Origin: Lachnospiraceae bacterium
GTDB taxonomy: Bacteria > Bacillota > Clostridia > Lachnospirales > Lachnospiraceae
Reading direction: 5' to 3'
DNA length: 8,696 nucleotides
Assembly (NCBI GenBank): GCA_900772845.1
Contig: CAAGSD010000023.1
Span: forward strand, 1 to 8,696
Part shown: positions 1 to 5,882 of the stretch, piece by piece
How positions within the stretch are numbered: the first letter of the stretch is position 1
Layout of the letters: every line of letters starts with the position of its first letter
Position numbers and translations under genes: made by a program
Notes under the pieces: generated by a model
Databases searched by the model: none
What the model was told of the DNA's origin: nothing
Seen by the model: the letters and a program-made list of their open reading frames with translations, nothing else

Positions 1-30
1 TACGCACTCCCACAATCCTACCCTCTATTC

Positions 31-63
31 GCATATCGTGGGATTATCATCCCACTTTTATGC
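31..63 (+). terminator. Hairpin with short T run, possible terminator of an upstream gene
   Basis: Seen: GTGGGAT (38-44) pairs perfectly with ATCCCAC (49-55) around a TATC loop, and TTTT follows directly (56-59). An outer pair GCATA (31-35) with TATGC (59-63) extends the stem to 12 bp across a small internal loop. Inference: this could end transcription of a gene lying left of the window, or be one arm of a longer structured element that continues to 136. The T run is short, so termination would be weak. Confidence 0.4.
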
Positions 64-75
64 TCATATCGGGGC

Positions 76-136
76 GGGTCCTAAGGTCTTTCACCCACTC
101 ATGAGCAAGCTCATGTGGGCTTAGACCTTTTGACCC
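76..136 (+). other. Long imperfect hairpin in the purE upstream region
   Basis: Seen: four stacked helices, GGGTC (76-80) with GACCC (132-136), AAGGTCT (83-89) with AGACCTT (123-129), CCCAC (94-98) with GTGGG (115-119), and ATGAG (101-105) with CTCAT (110-114), closed by a CAAG loop. That is 22 bp with only small internal loops. No long T run follows, so it is not a standard terminator. It does not match a purine riboswitch or any other riboswitch core that I can recognise. It may be a leader structure of the pur operon or a dispersed repeat; I cannot decide between them. I see no convincing sigma-A promoter between it and purE. Confidence 0.5.
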
Positions 137-191
137 TGGCATCATAGATATATGGAAAAATCGGTAAAAACCGACACATGAGGAGGACATT

Positions 192-728
192 ATGGCAAAT
201 ACAGAGAATTGCCCTAAGGTTGGCATTGTTATGGGTAGTGATTCCGATATGCCTGTGATGGCGAAAGCAGCAGACATTCTGGAGGAACTGGGCATCCCGT
301 ATGAGATGACCGTGATCAGCGCTCACAGAGAGCCGGATGTGTTTTTTGAGTATGCAAAAAGTGCGGAGGAAAAAGGCTTTAAGGTGATCATTGCCGGAGC
401 CGGTATGGCAGCGCATCTGCCCGGCATGTGTGCCGCTATTTTCCCTATGCCCGTCATCGGGATCCCGATGCACACCACTTCCCTGGGAGGCAGAGATTCT
501 CTGTATTCCATCGTTCAGATGCCCTCCGGCATCCCGGTTGCCACAGTAGCCATTAACGGCGGTGCCAATGCAGGACTTTTGGCAGCCAAGATCCTGGCAA
601 CCTCAGACGCAGGACTTCTCGGAAAATTAAAAGCATACAGCACTAAATTAAAAGAACAGGTAGAAGCCAAGGATGCAAAATTGCAGGAGATCGGTTATAA
701 GGCATACCTGGAAGGTATGAAGAAATAA
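192..728 (+). CDS. purE: PurE, N5-carboxyaminoimidazole ribonucleotide mutase (class I type)
   Basis: Catalyses N5-CAIR to CAIR in cytosolic de novo purine synthesis, using the product of PurK. The 178-aa protein has the full family layout: the phosphate-binding GSDSDM loop at 15-20, SAHREPD at 43-49 with the expected catalytic His45, the AHLPGM loop at 74-79, SLGGRDSL at 97-104, and NAGLLAAKIL near 126-135. SAHR with an arginine favours the bacterial class I mutase over the class II AIR carboxylase. The position after it is Glu, where Thr is more usual. The start is ATG 192, 5 nt after a strong AGGAGG (181-186). A small hairpin, TCGGT/ACCGA (161-174), lies just before this site. No purK is present in the window, so N5-CAIR synthesis must be encoded elsewhere. 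It is the first gene of the visible operon, 81 nt before purM. Confidence 0.96.
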   Translation: MANTENCPKVGIVMGSDSDMPVMAKAADILEELGIPYEMTVISAHREPDVFFEYAKSAEEKGFKVIIAGAGMAAHLPGMCAAIFPMPVIGIPMHTTSLGGRDSLYSIVQMPSGIPVATVAINGGANAGLLAAKILATSDAGLLGKLKAYSTKLKEQVEAKDAKLQEIGYKAYLEGMKK

Positions 729-809
729 GATAATAGAGAATCCGGGACCTCTTAAGAGGCTGCCCACTAAATAAAACGAAAGAGCCCGTGCGGCGGAAAT
801 GAGGAGAAA

Positions 810-1835
810 ATGGATTACAAGAAAGCTGGAGTAGACATCGAAGCAGGCTACAAGTCTGTAGAACTGATGAAGAAGTACGTGAAGGAGACCATGCGTCCCG
901 AAGTAATGGGCGGCATCGGCGGTTTCTCCGGAGCATTTTCCTTAAGTGCCATCAAAGACATGGAGGATCCCGTGCTCCTGTCCGGAACCGATGGCGTAGG
1001 TACCAAGCTGAAGCTGGCATTTTTAATGGACAAGCATGATACCATTGGAATCGACTGCGTAGCCATGTGTGTAAATGATGTGGCATGTGCGGGCGGTGAA
1101 CCTTTATTTTTCCTGGACTATATCGCATGCGGACGCAATATTCCCGAGAAGATCGCTACCATCGTAAAGGGTGTGGCAGAGGGCTGTAAGCAGTCTGACG
1201 CAGCACTGGTAGGCGGTGAGACCGCAGAGCATCCCGGATTGATGCCTGAGGATGAGTATGATCTGGCCGGATTTGCCGTAGGCGTGGTAGAGCGTAAGGA
1301 TCTGATCACCGGTGAGAACATCAAGCCCGGTGATGTACTGGTGGGAATCGCTTCCTCCGGTGTACATTCCAACGGTTTCTCCCTGGTGAGAAAAGTATTC
1401 GATATGACCAAAGAGAGCCTGGATACCTATTATGATGAACTGGGCAAGACTCTGGGTGAAGCACTGCTTGCTCCCACCAGAATCTATGTGAAAGCTATGA
1501 AGTCTGTGAAGAATGCAGGCATTAAGGTAAAGGGCTGCAGTCATATCACCGGTGGTGGTTTCTATGAGAATATCCCCAGAATGCTTCCCGATGGTATCCG
1601 TGCGGTTGTGAAAAAGGACAGCTATGAAGTACCCGCTATTTTCCGTCTGATGCAGAAGAAGGGTAGTATCACGGATGAGATGATGTACAATACCTACAAT
1701 ATGGGTCTGGGCATGGTACTGGCGTTGGATCCTGCAGATGTGGACAAGACTCTTGAGGCACTGAAGGCAGCAGGAGAGACTGCTTACGTGGTAGGTACCT
1801 GTGAAGCCGGTGAAAAGGGTGTGACCATATGTTAA
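810..1835 (+). CDS. purM: PurM, phosphoribosylformylglycinamidine cyclo-ligase (AIR synthetase)
   Basis: ATP-dependent ring closure of FGAM to AIR, the substrate for the PurK/PurE step. The 341-aa protein is full length for the family. Recognisable motifs are AGVDIEAG (6-13), the SGTDGVGTKL signature at 58-67, CVND (87-90) followed by GGEPLFFLDY, GGETAEHPG at 135-143, YDLAGFAVG (150-158), SSGVHSNGFS at 182-191, HITGGG at 245-250 and YNMGLGM at 296-302. The N-terminal half is the ATP-binding AIRS fold and the C-terminal half is the AIRS_C domain. GGETAEHPG carries His where many homologues have Met, which I take as lineage variation. The start is ATG 810, closely behind GAGGAG (801-806). The 81-nt gap from purE holds a 12-nt palindrome (748-759) and no promoter that I can see. 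The 3' end overlaps purN by 7 nt. Confidence 0.97.
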   Translation: MDYKKAGVDIEAGYKSVELMKKYVKETMRPEVMGGIGGFSGAFSLSAIKDMEDPVLLSGTDGVGTKLKLAFLMDKHDTIGIDCVAMCVNDVACAGGEPLFFLDYIACGRNIPEKIATIVKGVAEGCKQSDAALVGGETAEHPGLMPEDEYDLAGFAVGVVERKDLITGENIKPGDVLVGIASSGVHSNGFSLVRKVFDMTKESLDTYYDELGKTLGEALLAPTRIYVKAMKSVKNAGIKVKGCSHITGGGFYENIPRMLPDGIRAVVKKDSYEVPAIFRLMQKKGSITDEMMYNTYNMGLGMVLALDPADVDKTLEALKAAGETAYVVGTCEAGEKGVTIC

Positions 1836-2467
1836 GAGTAGTCGTACTGGTATCCGGTGGCGGCACGAATTTACAGGCCATCATTGATGCTATCGCAGCG
1901 GGCAAGGTCACCAATGCGCAGATCGTCGGTGTCATCAGCAACAATAAGACGGTGAAGAGCCTGGAGAGAGCACGCAATGCAGGAATTCCTGCGGTATGTG
2001 TATCTCCGAAGGATTATGAGAGCAGAGAAATATTTAATGATGCGCTGCTTGCAAAAGTGAAGGAATTTACTCCGGATCTGATCGTACTGGCAGGTTTCCT
2101 GGTGAAGATCCCGGAAGCAATGGTGCATGAATACAGTAATCGTATCATCAATATCCATCCGTCTCTGATTCCCTCCTTCTGCGGTGTGGGATATTATGGA
2201 CTTCACGTGCATGAGAAGGCACTGGAGCGTGGTGTGAAGGTCACCGGAGCCACGGTGCATTTCGTCAATGAAGGCATGGATGAAGGCCCCATCATTGCAC
2301 AGAGAGCAGTGGCAGTGGAAGATAATGATACCCCGGAAATCTTACAGAAACGTGTCATGGAGCAGGCCGAGTGGCTGCTTCTGCCCCAGGCGGTGGATGA
2401 CATTGCCAACGGACGGATCTGCGTGGTGGACGGTAAAGTAAAGCAAGTAACTATTCAGAACCAATAA
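1829..2467 (+). CDS. purN: PurN, phosphoribosylglycinamide formyltransferase (10-formyl-THF dependent)
   Basis: Transfers a formyl group from 10-formyltetrahydrofolate to GAR, giving FGAR. The 212-aa protein has the N-terminal SGGGTNLQAI loop (9-18) that binds GAR phosphate, and the expected catalytic triad: Asn108 and His110 in NIHPSLIPSF, and Asp151 in the GMDEGPII segment. The ATG at 1829 lies inside the last codons of purM (7-nt overlap), so translation is probably coupled. Oddity: the last six codons and the stop (encoding VTIQNQ) lie inside the left end of an inverted-repeat element that begins at 2447. The native C-terminus has apparently been replaced or extended by repeat sequence. 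The catalytic domain ends well before this, so the enzyme should remain active. PurT, the formate-dependent alternative, is not suggested because there is no ATP-grasp fold here. Confidence 0.97.
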   Translation: MLRVVVLVSGGGTNLQAIIDAIAAGKVTNAQIVGVISNNKTVKSLERARNAGIPAVCVSPKDYESREIFNDALLAKVKEFTPDLIVLAGFLVKIPEAMVHEYSNRIINIHPSLIPSFCGVGYYGLHVHEKALERGVKVTGATVHFVNEGMDEGPIIAQRAVAVEDNDTPEILQKRVMEQAEWLLLPQAVDDIANGRICVVDGKVKQVTIQNQ

Positions 2468-2531
2468 CATACAAACATGTTATTCAGGAAAGCCTCGTAG
2501 AGGCGGTTTTGCGAATGGGGTGAATAGTTAC
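2447..2531 (+). repeat. Inverted-repeat element, copy 1 (purN end / purN-purD gap)
   Basis: Seen: an 11-bp perfect inverted repeat, GTAACTATTCA (2447-2457) and TGAATAGTTAC (2521-2531), bounds an 85-bp element. Inside are two hairpins: AATAACAT (2463-2470) with ATGTTATT (2477-2484), and GCCTC (2492-2496) with GAGGC (2500-2504). Next to the right end is TTTTGCGAAT (2507-2516). The same terminal repeat and the complement of this box recur at 8330 and 8534. The element starts inside the purN coding sequence and ends 5 nt before the purD ribosome site, so it is transcribed as part of the operon mRNA. I see no target-site duplication and no transposase. Confidence 0.8.
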
Positions 2532-2551
2532 GGAATAAGGAGAAACATAAT

Positions 2552-3832
2552 ATGGGTATGAAAGTATTGATCGTAGGCGGCGGTGGCAGAGAGCATGCCA
2601 TTGCAGCCTGTGTTGCAAAGAGTCCTAAGGTAGATAAGATCTATTGTGCTCCGGGCAATGCCGGAATCGGCCAGATCGCAGAATGTGTTCCCATCGGAGC
2701 CATGGAATTTGACAAGATCGTTGCTTTTGCGAAGGAACAGGCTATTGACCTGACTATCGTAGGTATGGATGATCCTCTGGTAGGCGGACTGGTAGATGCA
2801 CTGGAGGCAGAGGGCCTGCGTGCTTTTGGACCCCGTAAAAATGCAGCGATCCTGGAGGGCAGCAAGGCCTTTTCCAAGGATCTCATGAAGAAATACAACA
2901 TTCCCACTGCGGCTTATGAGAATTTTGATAACGCAGAGGATGCTATTAAGTACCTGAAGGAGCAGGCAGGCTTTCCTATCGTGCTGAAGGCAGACGGCCT
3001 GGCACTGGGAAAAGGCGTACTGATCTGTAATACACTGGAGGAGGCTCTGGCAGGCGTGGATGAGATCATGCTGGACAAAAAGTTCGGCGCTGCCGGTAAC
3101 CGTATGGTCATCGAAGAGTTTATGACCGGAAGAGAAGTCAGTGTACTTTCCTTTGTAGATGGCAAGACCATCCGGATCATGACCTCCGCACAGGATCACA
3201 AGAGAGCGAAGGATGGCGATCAGGGACTGAACACCGGCGGTATGGGAACCTTTTCTCCCAGCCCGTTCTATACCGAAGAAGTGGATGCATTCTGTAAGAA
3301 ATATATCTATCAGGCCACGGTGGATGCCATGGCGGCAGAAGGCAGACCTTTCAAGGGTGTTATTTTCTTCGGATTGATGCTGACACCGAACGGCCCCAGG
3401 GTACTGGAGTACAATGCCAGATTCGGTGACCCGGAGGCACAGGTGGTACTGCCCCGCATGAAGAACGATATTATCGAGGTCATGGAGGCCTGTGTGGACG
3501 GTACACTGGATCAGATCGACCTGCAGTTTGAAGACAATGCAGCGGTCTGTGTGGTTCTGGCCAGTGACGGCTATCCGGTATCCTATGAGAAGGGTTATGT
3601 GATCAACGGGCTGGAAAAGTTTGATGGAAAAGACGGCTATTATTGTTTCCATGCAGGAACGAAGCTCACAGACAAGGGAATCGTGACAAACGGCGGCCGT
3701 GTTCTGGGAGTGACAGCCAAGGGAGCTACCCTGAAGGAGGCCCGTGCCAACGCTTATGCGGCAACGGAATGGATCTCTTTCGAGAATAAATACATGCGTC
3801 ATGACATTGGCAAAGCGATTGATGAAGCGTAG
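2552..3832 (+). CDS. purD: PurD, phosphoribosylamine-glycine ligase (GAR synthetase)
   Basis: ATP-dependent joining of glycine to 5-phosphoribosylamine to give GAR, the PurN substrate. The 426-aa protein is normal in length. Motifs in order: GGGGREHA (9-16) at the N-terminal Rossmann-like domain, GNAGI (35-39), GPRK (93-96) opening the ATP-grasp region, VLKADGLALGKGV (144-156), the EE pair at 188-189, the DHKRAKDGDQ segment running into NTGGMG (215-232), the metal-binding LEYNARFGDPE (285-295), and the C-terminal NGGRVLGVTA (380-389). GMDDPLVGG replaces the commoner GPEDPLV form at 71-79. The start ATG 2552 is 9 nt after AAGGAG (2537-2542). The in-frame ATG at 2558 would be 15 nt away, so it is less likely. 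It is separated from purN by most of a repeat element, which makes it the only pur junction here with an intervening structured RNA. Confidence 0.97.
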   Translation: MGMKVLIVGGGGREHAIAACVAKSPKVDKIYCAPGNAGIGQIAECVPIGAMEFDKIVAFAKEQAIDLTIVGMDDPLVGGLVDALEAEGLRAFGPRKNAAILEGSKAFSKDLMKKYNIPTAAYENFDNAEDAIKYLKEQAGFPIVLKADGLALGKGVLICNTLEEALAGVDEIMLDKKFGAAGNRMVIEEFMTGREVSVLSFVDGKTIRIMTSAQDHKRAKDGDQGLNTGGMGTFSPSPFYTEEVDAFCKKYIYQATVDAMAAEGRPFKGVIFFGLMLTPNGPRVLEYNARFGDPEAQVVLPRMKNDIIEVMEACVDGTLDQIDLQFEDNAAVCVVLASDGYPVSYEKGYVINGLEKFDGKDGYYCFHAGTKLTDKGIVTNGGRVLGVTAKGATLKEARANAYAATEWISFENKYMRHDIGKAIDEA

Positions 3833-3860
3833 ACATGTCAGGATACAGAAGGAGTTGCAG

Positions 3861-5348
3861 ATGAAAAAGACAGTACAGAGAACAAGTAAATTCAAGGCTT
3901 TCTGGGGAATGCTTGCATTGGTGCTTGTGCTGGGAGCAGGACTTTTTGCCGAGGATCTGGCATTTGTCAGCCATGCGGAAAGCGCAGCCAAGGTAACAGC
4001 ATCCAGCGCCAAGATCCGTAAGAGCGCAGATTCTTCCAGCGAAGTCATCGGCAGTGCGGAAAAGGATAAGACCATTTCCATCAAGAGCCAGACCAAGGGA
4101 GCGGATGGCTATACCTGGTATGAGGTATATGTGGATGCAAATACGCTGGGATATATTCGTTCCGATCTGGTAAGCATTACCGACGGGTCTACACCGCCGT
4201 CTTCTTCAAATACAACGACTACAACGACGCCATCAACGCCTGCGGCTACGGCAACGCCGGCACCGGCAGTGAATGAGACCCCTGTGGATGTCACAGCGGT
4301 GGAGCCTGTGAGTGCTACCGTGACCGGTGGTCAGTCTGTACGTGTGCGCAGTAATGCATCCACCACGAGCCAGATCGTGACCACAGCGGAGAATGGAATG
4401 GCTCTGACCGTCACCGGACAGGCTGCCGGTACAGACGGTAACACCTGGTATCAGGTGAATTTTATCTCCAACAATGCTGAAGTCACCGGATTTATCCGTT
4501 CCGATTATGTGGCTTTGTCCGGAGAATTGCAGGCACCTTCTGCAGAGCAGCCTGCGGAGGAACAGCCTGCAGAAGAACAGCCCGCTGACGATACCCAGAC
4601 CGCTTCCAAGGACTGGGATACCCAGTTGCAGGGAGATGCCTGGTATCTGCTGGATATGGTAGGACAGAGGCAGTATAAGATTGATGAACTGTTCAGTTCC
4701 ATTGATCAGATTACAGAGATCAATGCACAGTTTGAGACCAATCAGAAAAAGATCACCAGCCAGAAGGTCGTGATCATTATTCTCGTTATTCTCCTGGTGG
4801 CAGCGGCAGCGGCGGTTACTTTGCTGATCTTTAAGGTTAAGGACATGAGCGATGCGGCATATTTTTCTGATGTGGAAGAGGAGACTGATCGCAGAAGAAG
4901 AGTGGACAGACCTCAGACAGGAAGACCTCAGGGAGGCAGACCTGCACCTCAGGGTAACAGACCGAAGAGTACACAGAAAGTAATGCAGGAGGTAGGAGAA
5001 GAAAGAAGACCAGCGTCCAGACCAGCAGGACAGGGAGCAAGACCTGCCACCAAACCAGCAGGCAGACCGGTATCCCAGGGAGAGAGACCCGTGGGAGCAC
5101 AGGGAAGAGCTGTAAAGCCTGCTACACCCCAGGGCGGCAGACCGGTACCCCAGGGTGGAAGACCTGTATCTCAGGGAACAAGACCTGCAACGCAGGCAGG
5201 GAGACCCACACCCCAGGTGGACAGACCGGCAAAGCCCGCACAAAACGGGGGAGAACAGGATCCCGGCTGGAAATCCAAGAACTTTATGTCAGATGATGAT
5301 GAGTTCGAATTTGAATTCCTGAATTGGGATAATGACGATGATCAATAA
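3861..5348 (+). CDS. Membrane-anchored protein with two bacterial SH3 domains and an Arg/Pro-rich tail
   Basis: Function unknown; architecture visible. In 495 aa: a basic start plus hydrophobic segment (about 14-30), read as a signal peptide or anchor; SH3b domain 1 (about 44-107, with AKIRKSADSSSEVI and GYIRSDLV); a Thr/Pro linker (111-139); SH3b domain 2 (about 151-220, with QSVRVRSNAS and GFIRSDYV); a 5-residue repeat AEEQP (228-244); a helical stretch (about 262-302); a transmembrane helix (303-325); a disordered RPxxQG-type tail (342-460); and an acidic end with DEFEFEFLN and DDD (478-495). Bacterial SH3b repeats commonly bind peptidoglycan, so wall contact outside and a charged tail inside is the likely topology (inference). 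The start ATG 3861 follows AAGGAG (3849-3854) by 6 nt; a longer frame opening at 3744 overlaps purD and lacks such a site. It lies 28 nt after purD and ends in a terminator, so it is probably the last gene of the pur operon. Confidence 0.88.
   Translation: MKKTVQRTSKFKAFWGMLALVLVLGAGLFAEDLAFVSHAESAAKVTASSAKIRKSADSSSEVIGSAEKDKTISIKSQTKGADGYTWYEVYVDANTLGYIRSDLVSITDGSTPPSSSNTTTTTTPSTPAATATPAPAVNETPVDVTAVEPVSATVTGGQSVRVRSNASTTSQIVTTAENGMALTVTGQAAGTDGNTWYQVNFISNNAEVTGFIRSDYVALSGELQAPSAEQPAEEQPAEEQPADDTQTASKDWDTQLQGDAWYLLDMVGQRQYKIDELFSSIDQITEINAQFETNQKKITSQKVVIIILVILLVAAAAAVTLLIFKVKDMSDAAYFSDVEEETDRRRRVDRPQTGRPQGGRPAPQGNRPKSTQKVMQEVGEERRPASRPAGQGARPATKPAGRPVSQGERPVGAQGRAVKPATPQGGRPVPQGGRPVSQGTRPATQAGRPTPQVDRPAKPAQNGGEQDPGWKSKNFMSDDDEFEFEFLNWDNDDDQ
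4542..4592 (+). repeat. Short in-frame tandem repeat (AEEQP units)
   Basis: About three 15-nt units encode A-E-(E)-Q-P in the linker between SH3b domain 2 and the helical juxtamembrane part of the SH3b protein. Codons differ between units (GAG/GAA, CCT/CCC), so this is an older repeat, probably a flexible spacer whose unit number could vary between strains. Confidence 0.6.
4902..5240 (+). repeat. Degenerate coding repeat, RP-x-x-Q-G units in a cytoplasmic tail
   Basis: Residues 348-460 of the SH3b protein consist almost wholly of Arg, Pro, Gly, Gln, Ala and Ser in loosely periodic units such as GRPQGGRP, GRPVSQGERP and GRPVPQGGRP. The DNA shows matching GGCAGACC- and CCCAGGG-like units with many silent differences. 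The segment is predicted to be disordered and strongly basic, in contrast to the acidic last 18 residues. Confidence 0.7.
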
Positions 5349-5350
5349 GG

Positions 5351-5386
5351 AAAACGGCATCCTGCGAGTGCGGGATGCCGTTTTTT
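5351..5386 (+). terminator. Strong intrinsic terminator closing the purE-to-SH3b unit
   Basis: AAAACGGCATCC pairs with GGATGCCGTTTT, extended inward by a T-G wobble and two GC pairs around a GAGT loop (stem arms 5351-5365 and 5370-5384). Six T residues run from 5381 to 5386. It starts 3 nt after the SH3b stop codon. It separates the purine/SH3b unit from the gntR-clpC unit. The A run on the 5' side makes it potentially bidirectional. Confidence 0.95.
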
Positions 5387-5434
5387 CTTAAAAAATCATT
5401 AAATAAAAAAATGATAAACTTTCCCTGTCTGCGG

Positions 5435-5462
5435 TTGACAGCACCGCCCTCACTGTTATAAT
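5435..5462 (+). promoter_or_regulatory. Consensus sigma-A promoter of the gntR-clpC unit
   Basis: TTGACA at 5435-5440 and TATAAT at 5457-5462 are both perfect consensus hexamers with a 16-nt spacer. Transcription should start near 5469, giving a leader of about 35 nt before the GntR start. Such a strong core promoter normally needs a repressor, which fits the palindrome overlapping its -10 box. Confidence 0.92.
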
Positions 5463-5474
5463 AGACGTATAACA
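5454..5474 (+). promoter_or_regulatory. Candidate GntR operator overlapping the -10 box
   Basis: TGTTATA (5454-5460) and TATAACA (5468-5474) form a perfect 7-bp inverted repeat with a 7-nt centre. CACTG (5451-5455) and CAGTG (5477-5481) extend the symmetry with a small offset. The palindrome covers the -10 hexamer and the expected start point, the classical place for repression. The first gene downstream encodes a GntR-family regulator, so autoregulation is the simple reading (inference). Confidence 0.65.
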
Positions 5475-5504
5475 ATCAGTGACAGTGGGAAGGGAGTGGG
5501 TTTG

Positions 5505-5882
5505 ATGATAATAGAGATAGATTTCAACAGTGATGAAGCGCTCTATATGCAATTGCGCAATCAGATCATCATGGGAATTGCCACGTCACAGTTTCATGAA
5601 GGAGATTCCCTGCCGAGTGTCCGGCAGCTGGCAGATACCATCGGGATCAATATGCATACAGTAAATAAGGCATATACTGTGTTGAAGCAGGAGGGTTATG
5701 TCAAGGTAGACAGACGAAAAGGAGCGGTGATCGCTCTGGATGTAGACCGTATGCGCGCAGTGGATGAATTGCGTAAGGAATTGCAGGTAATACTGGCAAA
5801 GAGCAGTTGTAAAAATATTTCCAGGCAGGAAGTACATGAATTGATTGATGAAATCTATGAAGAATATGGAGGACTGAATTGA
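5505..5882 (+). CDS. GntR-family transcriptional regulator, YtrA-type
   Basis: DNA-binding regulator of 125 aa. The N-terminal winged helix-turn-helix covers about residues 8-77, with the GntR hallmark LPSVRQLADTIGIN (36-49) followed by HTVNKAYTVLKQEGYV (51-66) and the wing at RRKGAVI (70-76). Only about 45 residues follow (80-125), predicted helical. This short C-terminus is typical of the YtrA subfamily and too small for the FadR, HutC or MocR effector domains. Start choice: ATG 5505 is 8 nt after AAGGGAG (5490-5496); a GTG at 5496 is in frame but overlaps that ribosome site. YtrA-type genes usually neighbour ABC transporter genes; here the partner is clpC, joined by a 1-nt TGATG overlap. 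It probably binds the palindrome at 5454-5474 and so controls itself and clpC. The inducing signal is unknown. Confidence 0.93.
   Translation: MIIEIDFNSDEALYMQLRNQIIMGIATSQFHEGDSLPSVRQLADTIGINMHTVNKAYTVLKQEGYVKVDRRKGAVIALDVDRMRAVDELRKELQVILAKSSCKNISRQEVHELIDEIYEEYGGLN

Noticed and set aside
1..191. Purine (guanine/adenine) riboswitch before purE
   Set aside because: Neither strand shows the conserved three-way junction core or the two kissing loops expected of that class.
748..759. 12-nt perfect palindrome CCTCTTAAGAGG in the purE-purM gap
   Set aside because: As RNA it gives only a 4-bp stem, with no second copy nearby and no promoter to overlap; chance is a sufficient explanation.
2492..2510. 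GCCTC-GTA-GAGGC followed by GGTTTT as an intrinsic terminator between purN and purD
   Set aside because: The stem has only 5 bp, the T run is four and is not adjacent to the stem, and purD has no promoter of its own in the gap. Better read as an arm of the repeat element, at most a weak attenuator.
192..3832. Frameshift or decay in the purine genes
   Set aside because: All four proteins are full length with intact motifs and catalytic residues, so the operon appears functional.
3744..3860. Upstream extension of the SH3b gene to an ATG at 3744
   Set aside because: It would overlap purD by 89 nt, has no ribosome site there, and would place 39 residues before an evident signal segment. ATG 3861 has AAGGAG at 6 nt.
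2528..4096. Long open frame on the minus strand (522 codons) opposite purD and the SH3b gene start
   Set aside because: It lies antisense to a clearly conserved purD, its product is rich in Cys/His/Ile with no recognisable domain, and it spans two unrelated genes. It is a shadow produced by codon bias in purD.
4233..5243. Minus-strand open frame rich in Cys, Ser, Leu and Arg (336 codons)
   Set aside because: It is the antisense reading of the Pro/Arg/Gly repeat tail and linkers of the SH3b protein; its composition is explained by those repeats.
5496..5504. GTG start for the GntR regulator
   Set aside because: The GTG overlaps the AAGGGAG ribosome site itself; ATG 5505 has correct spacing.
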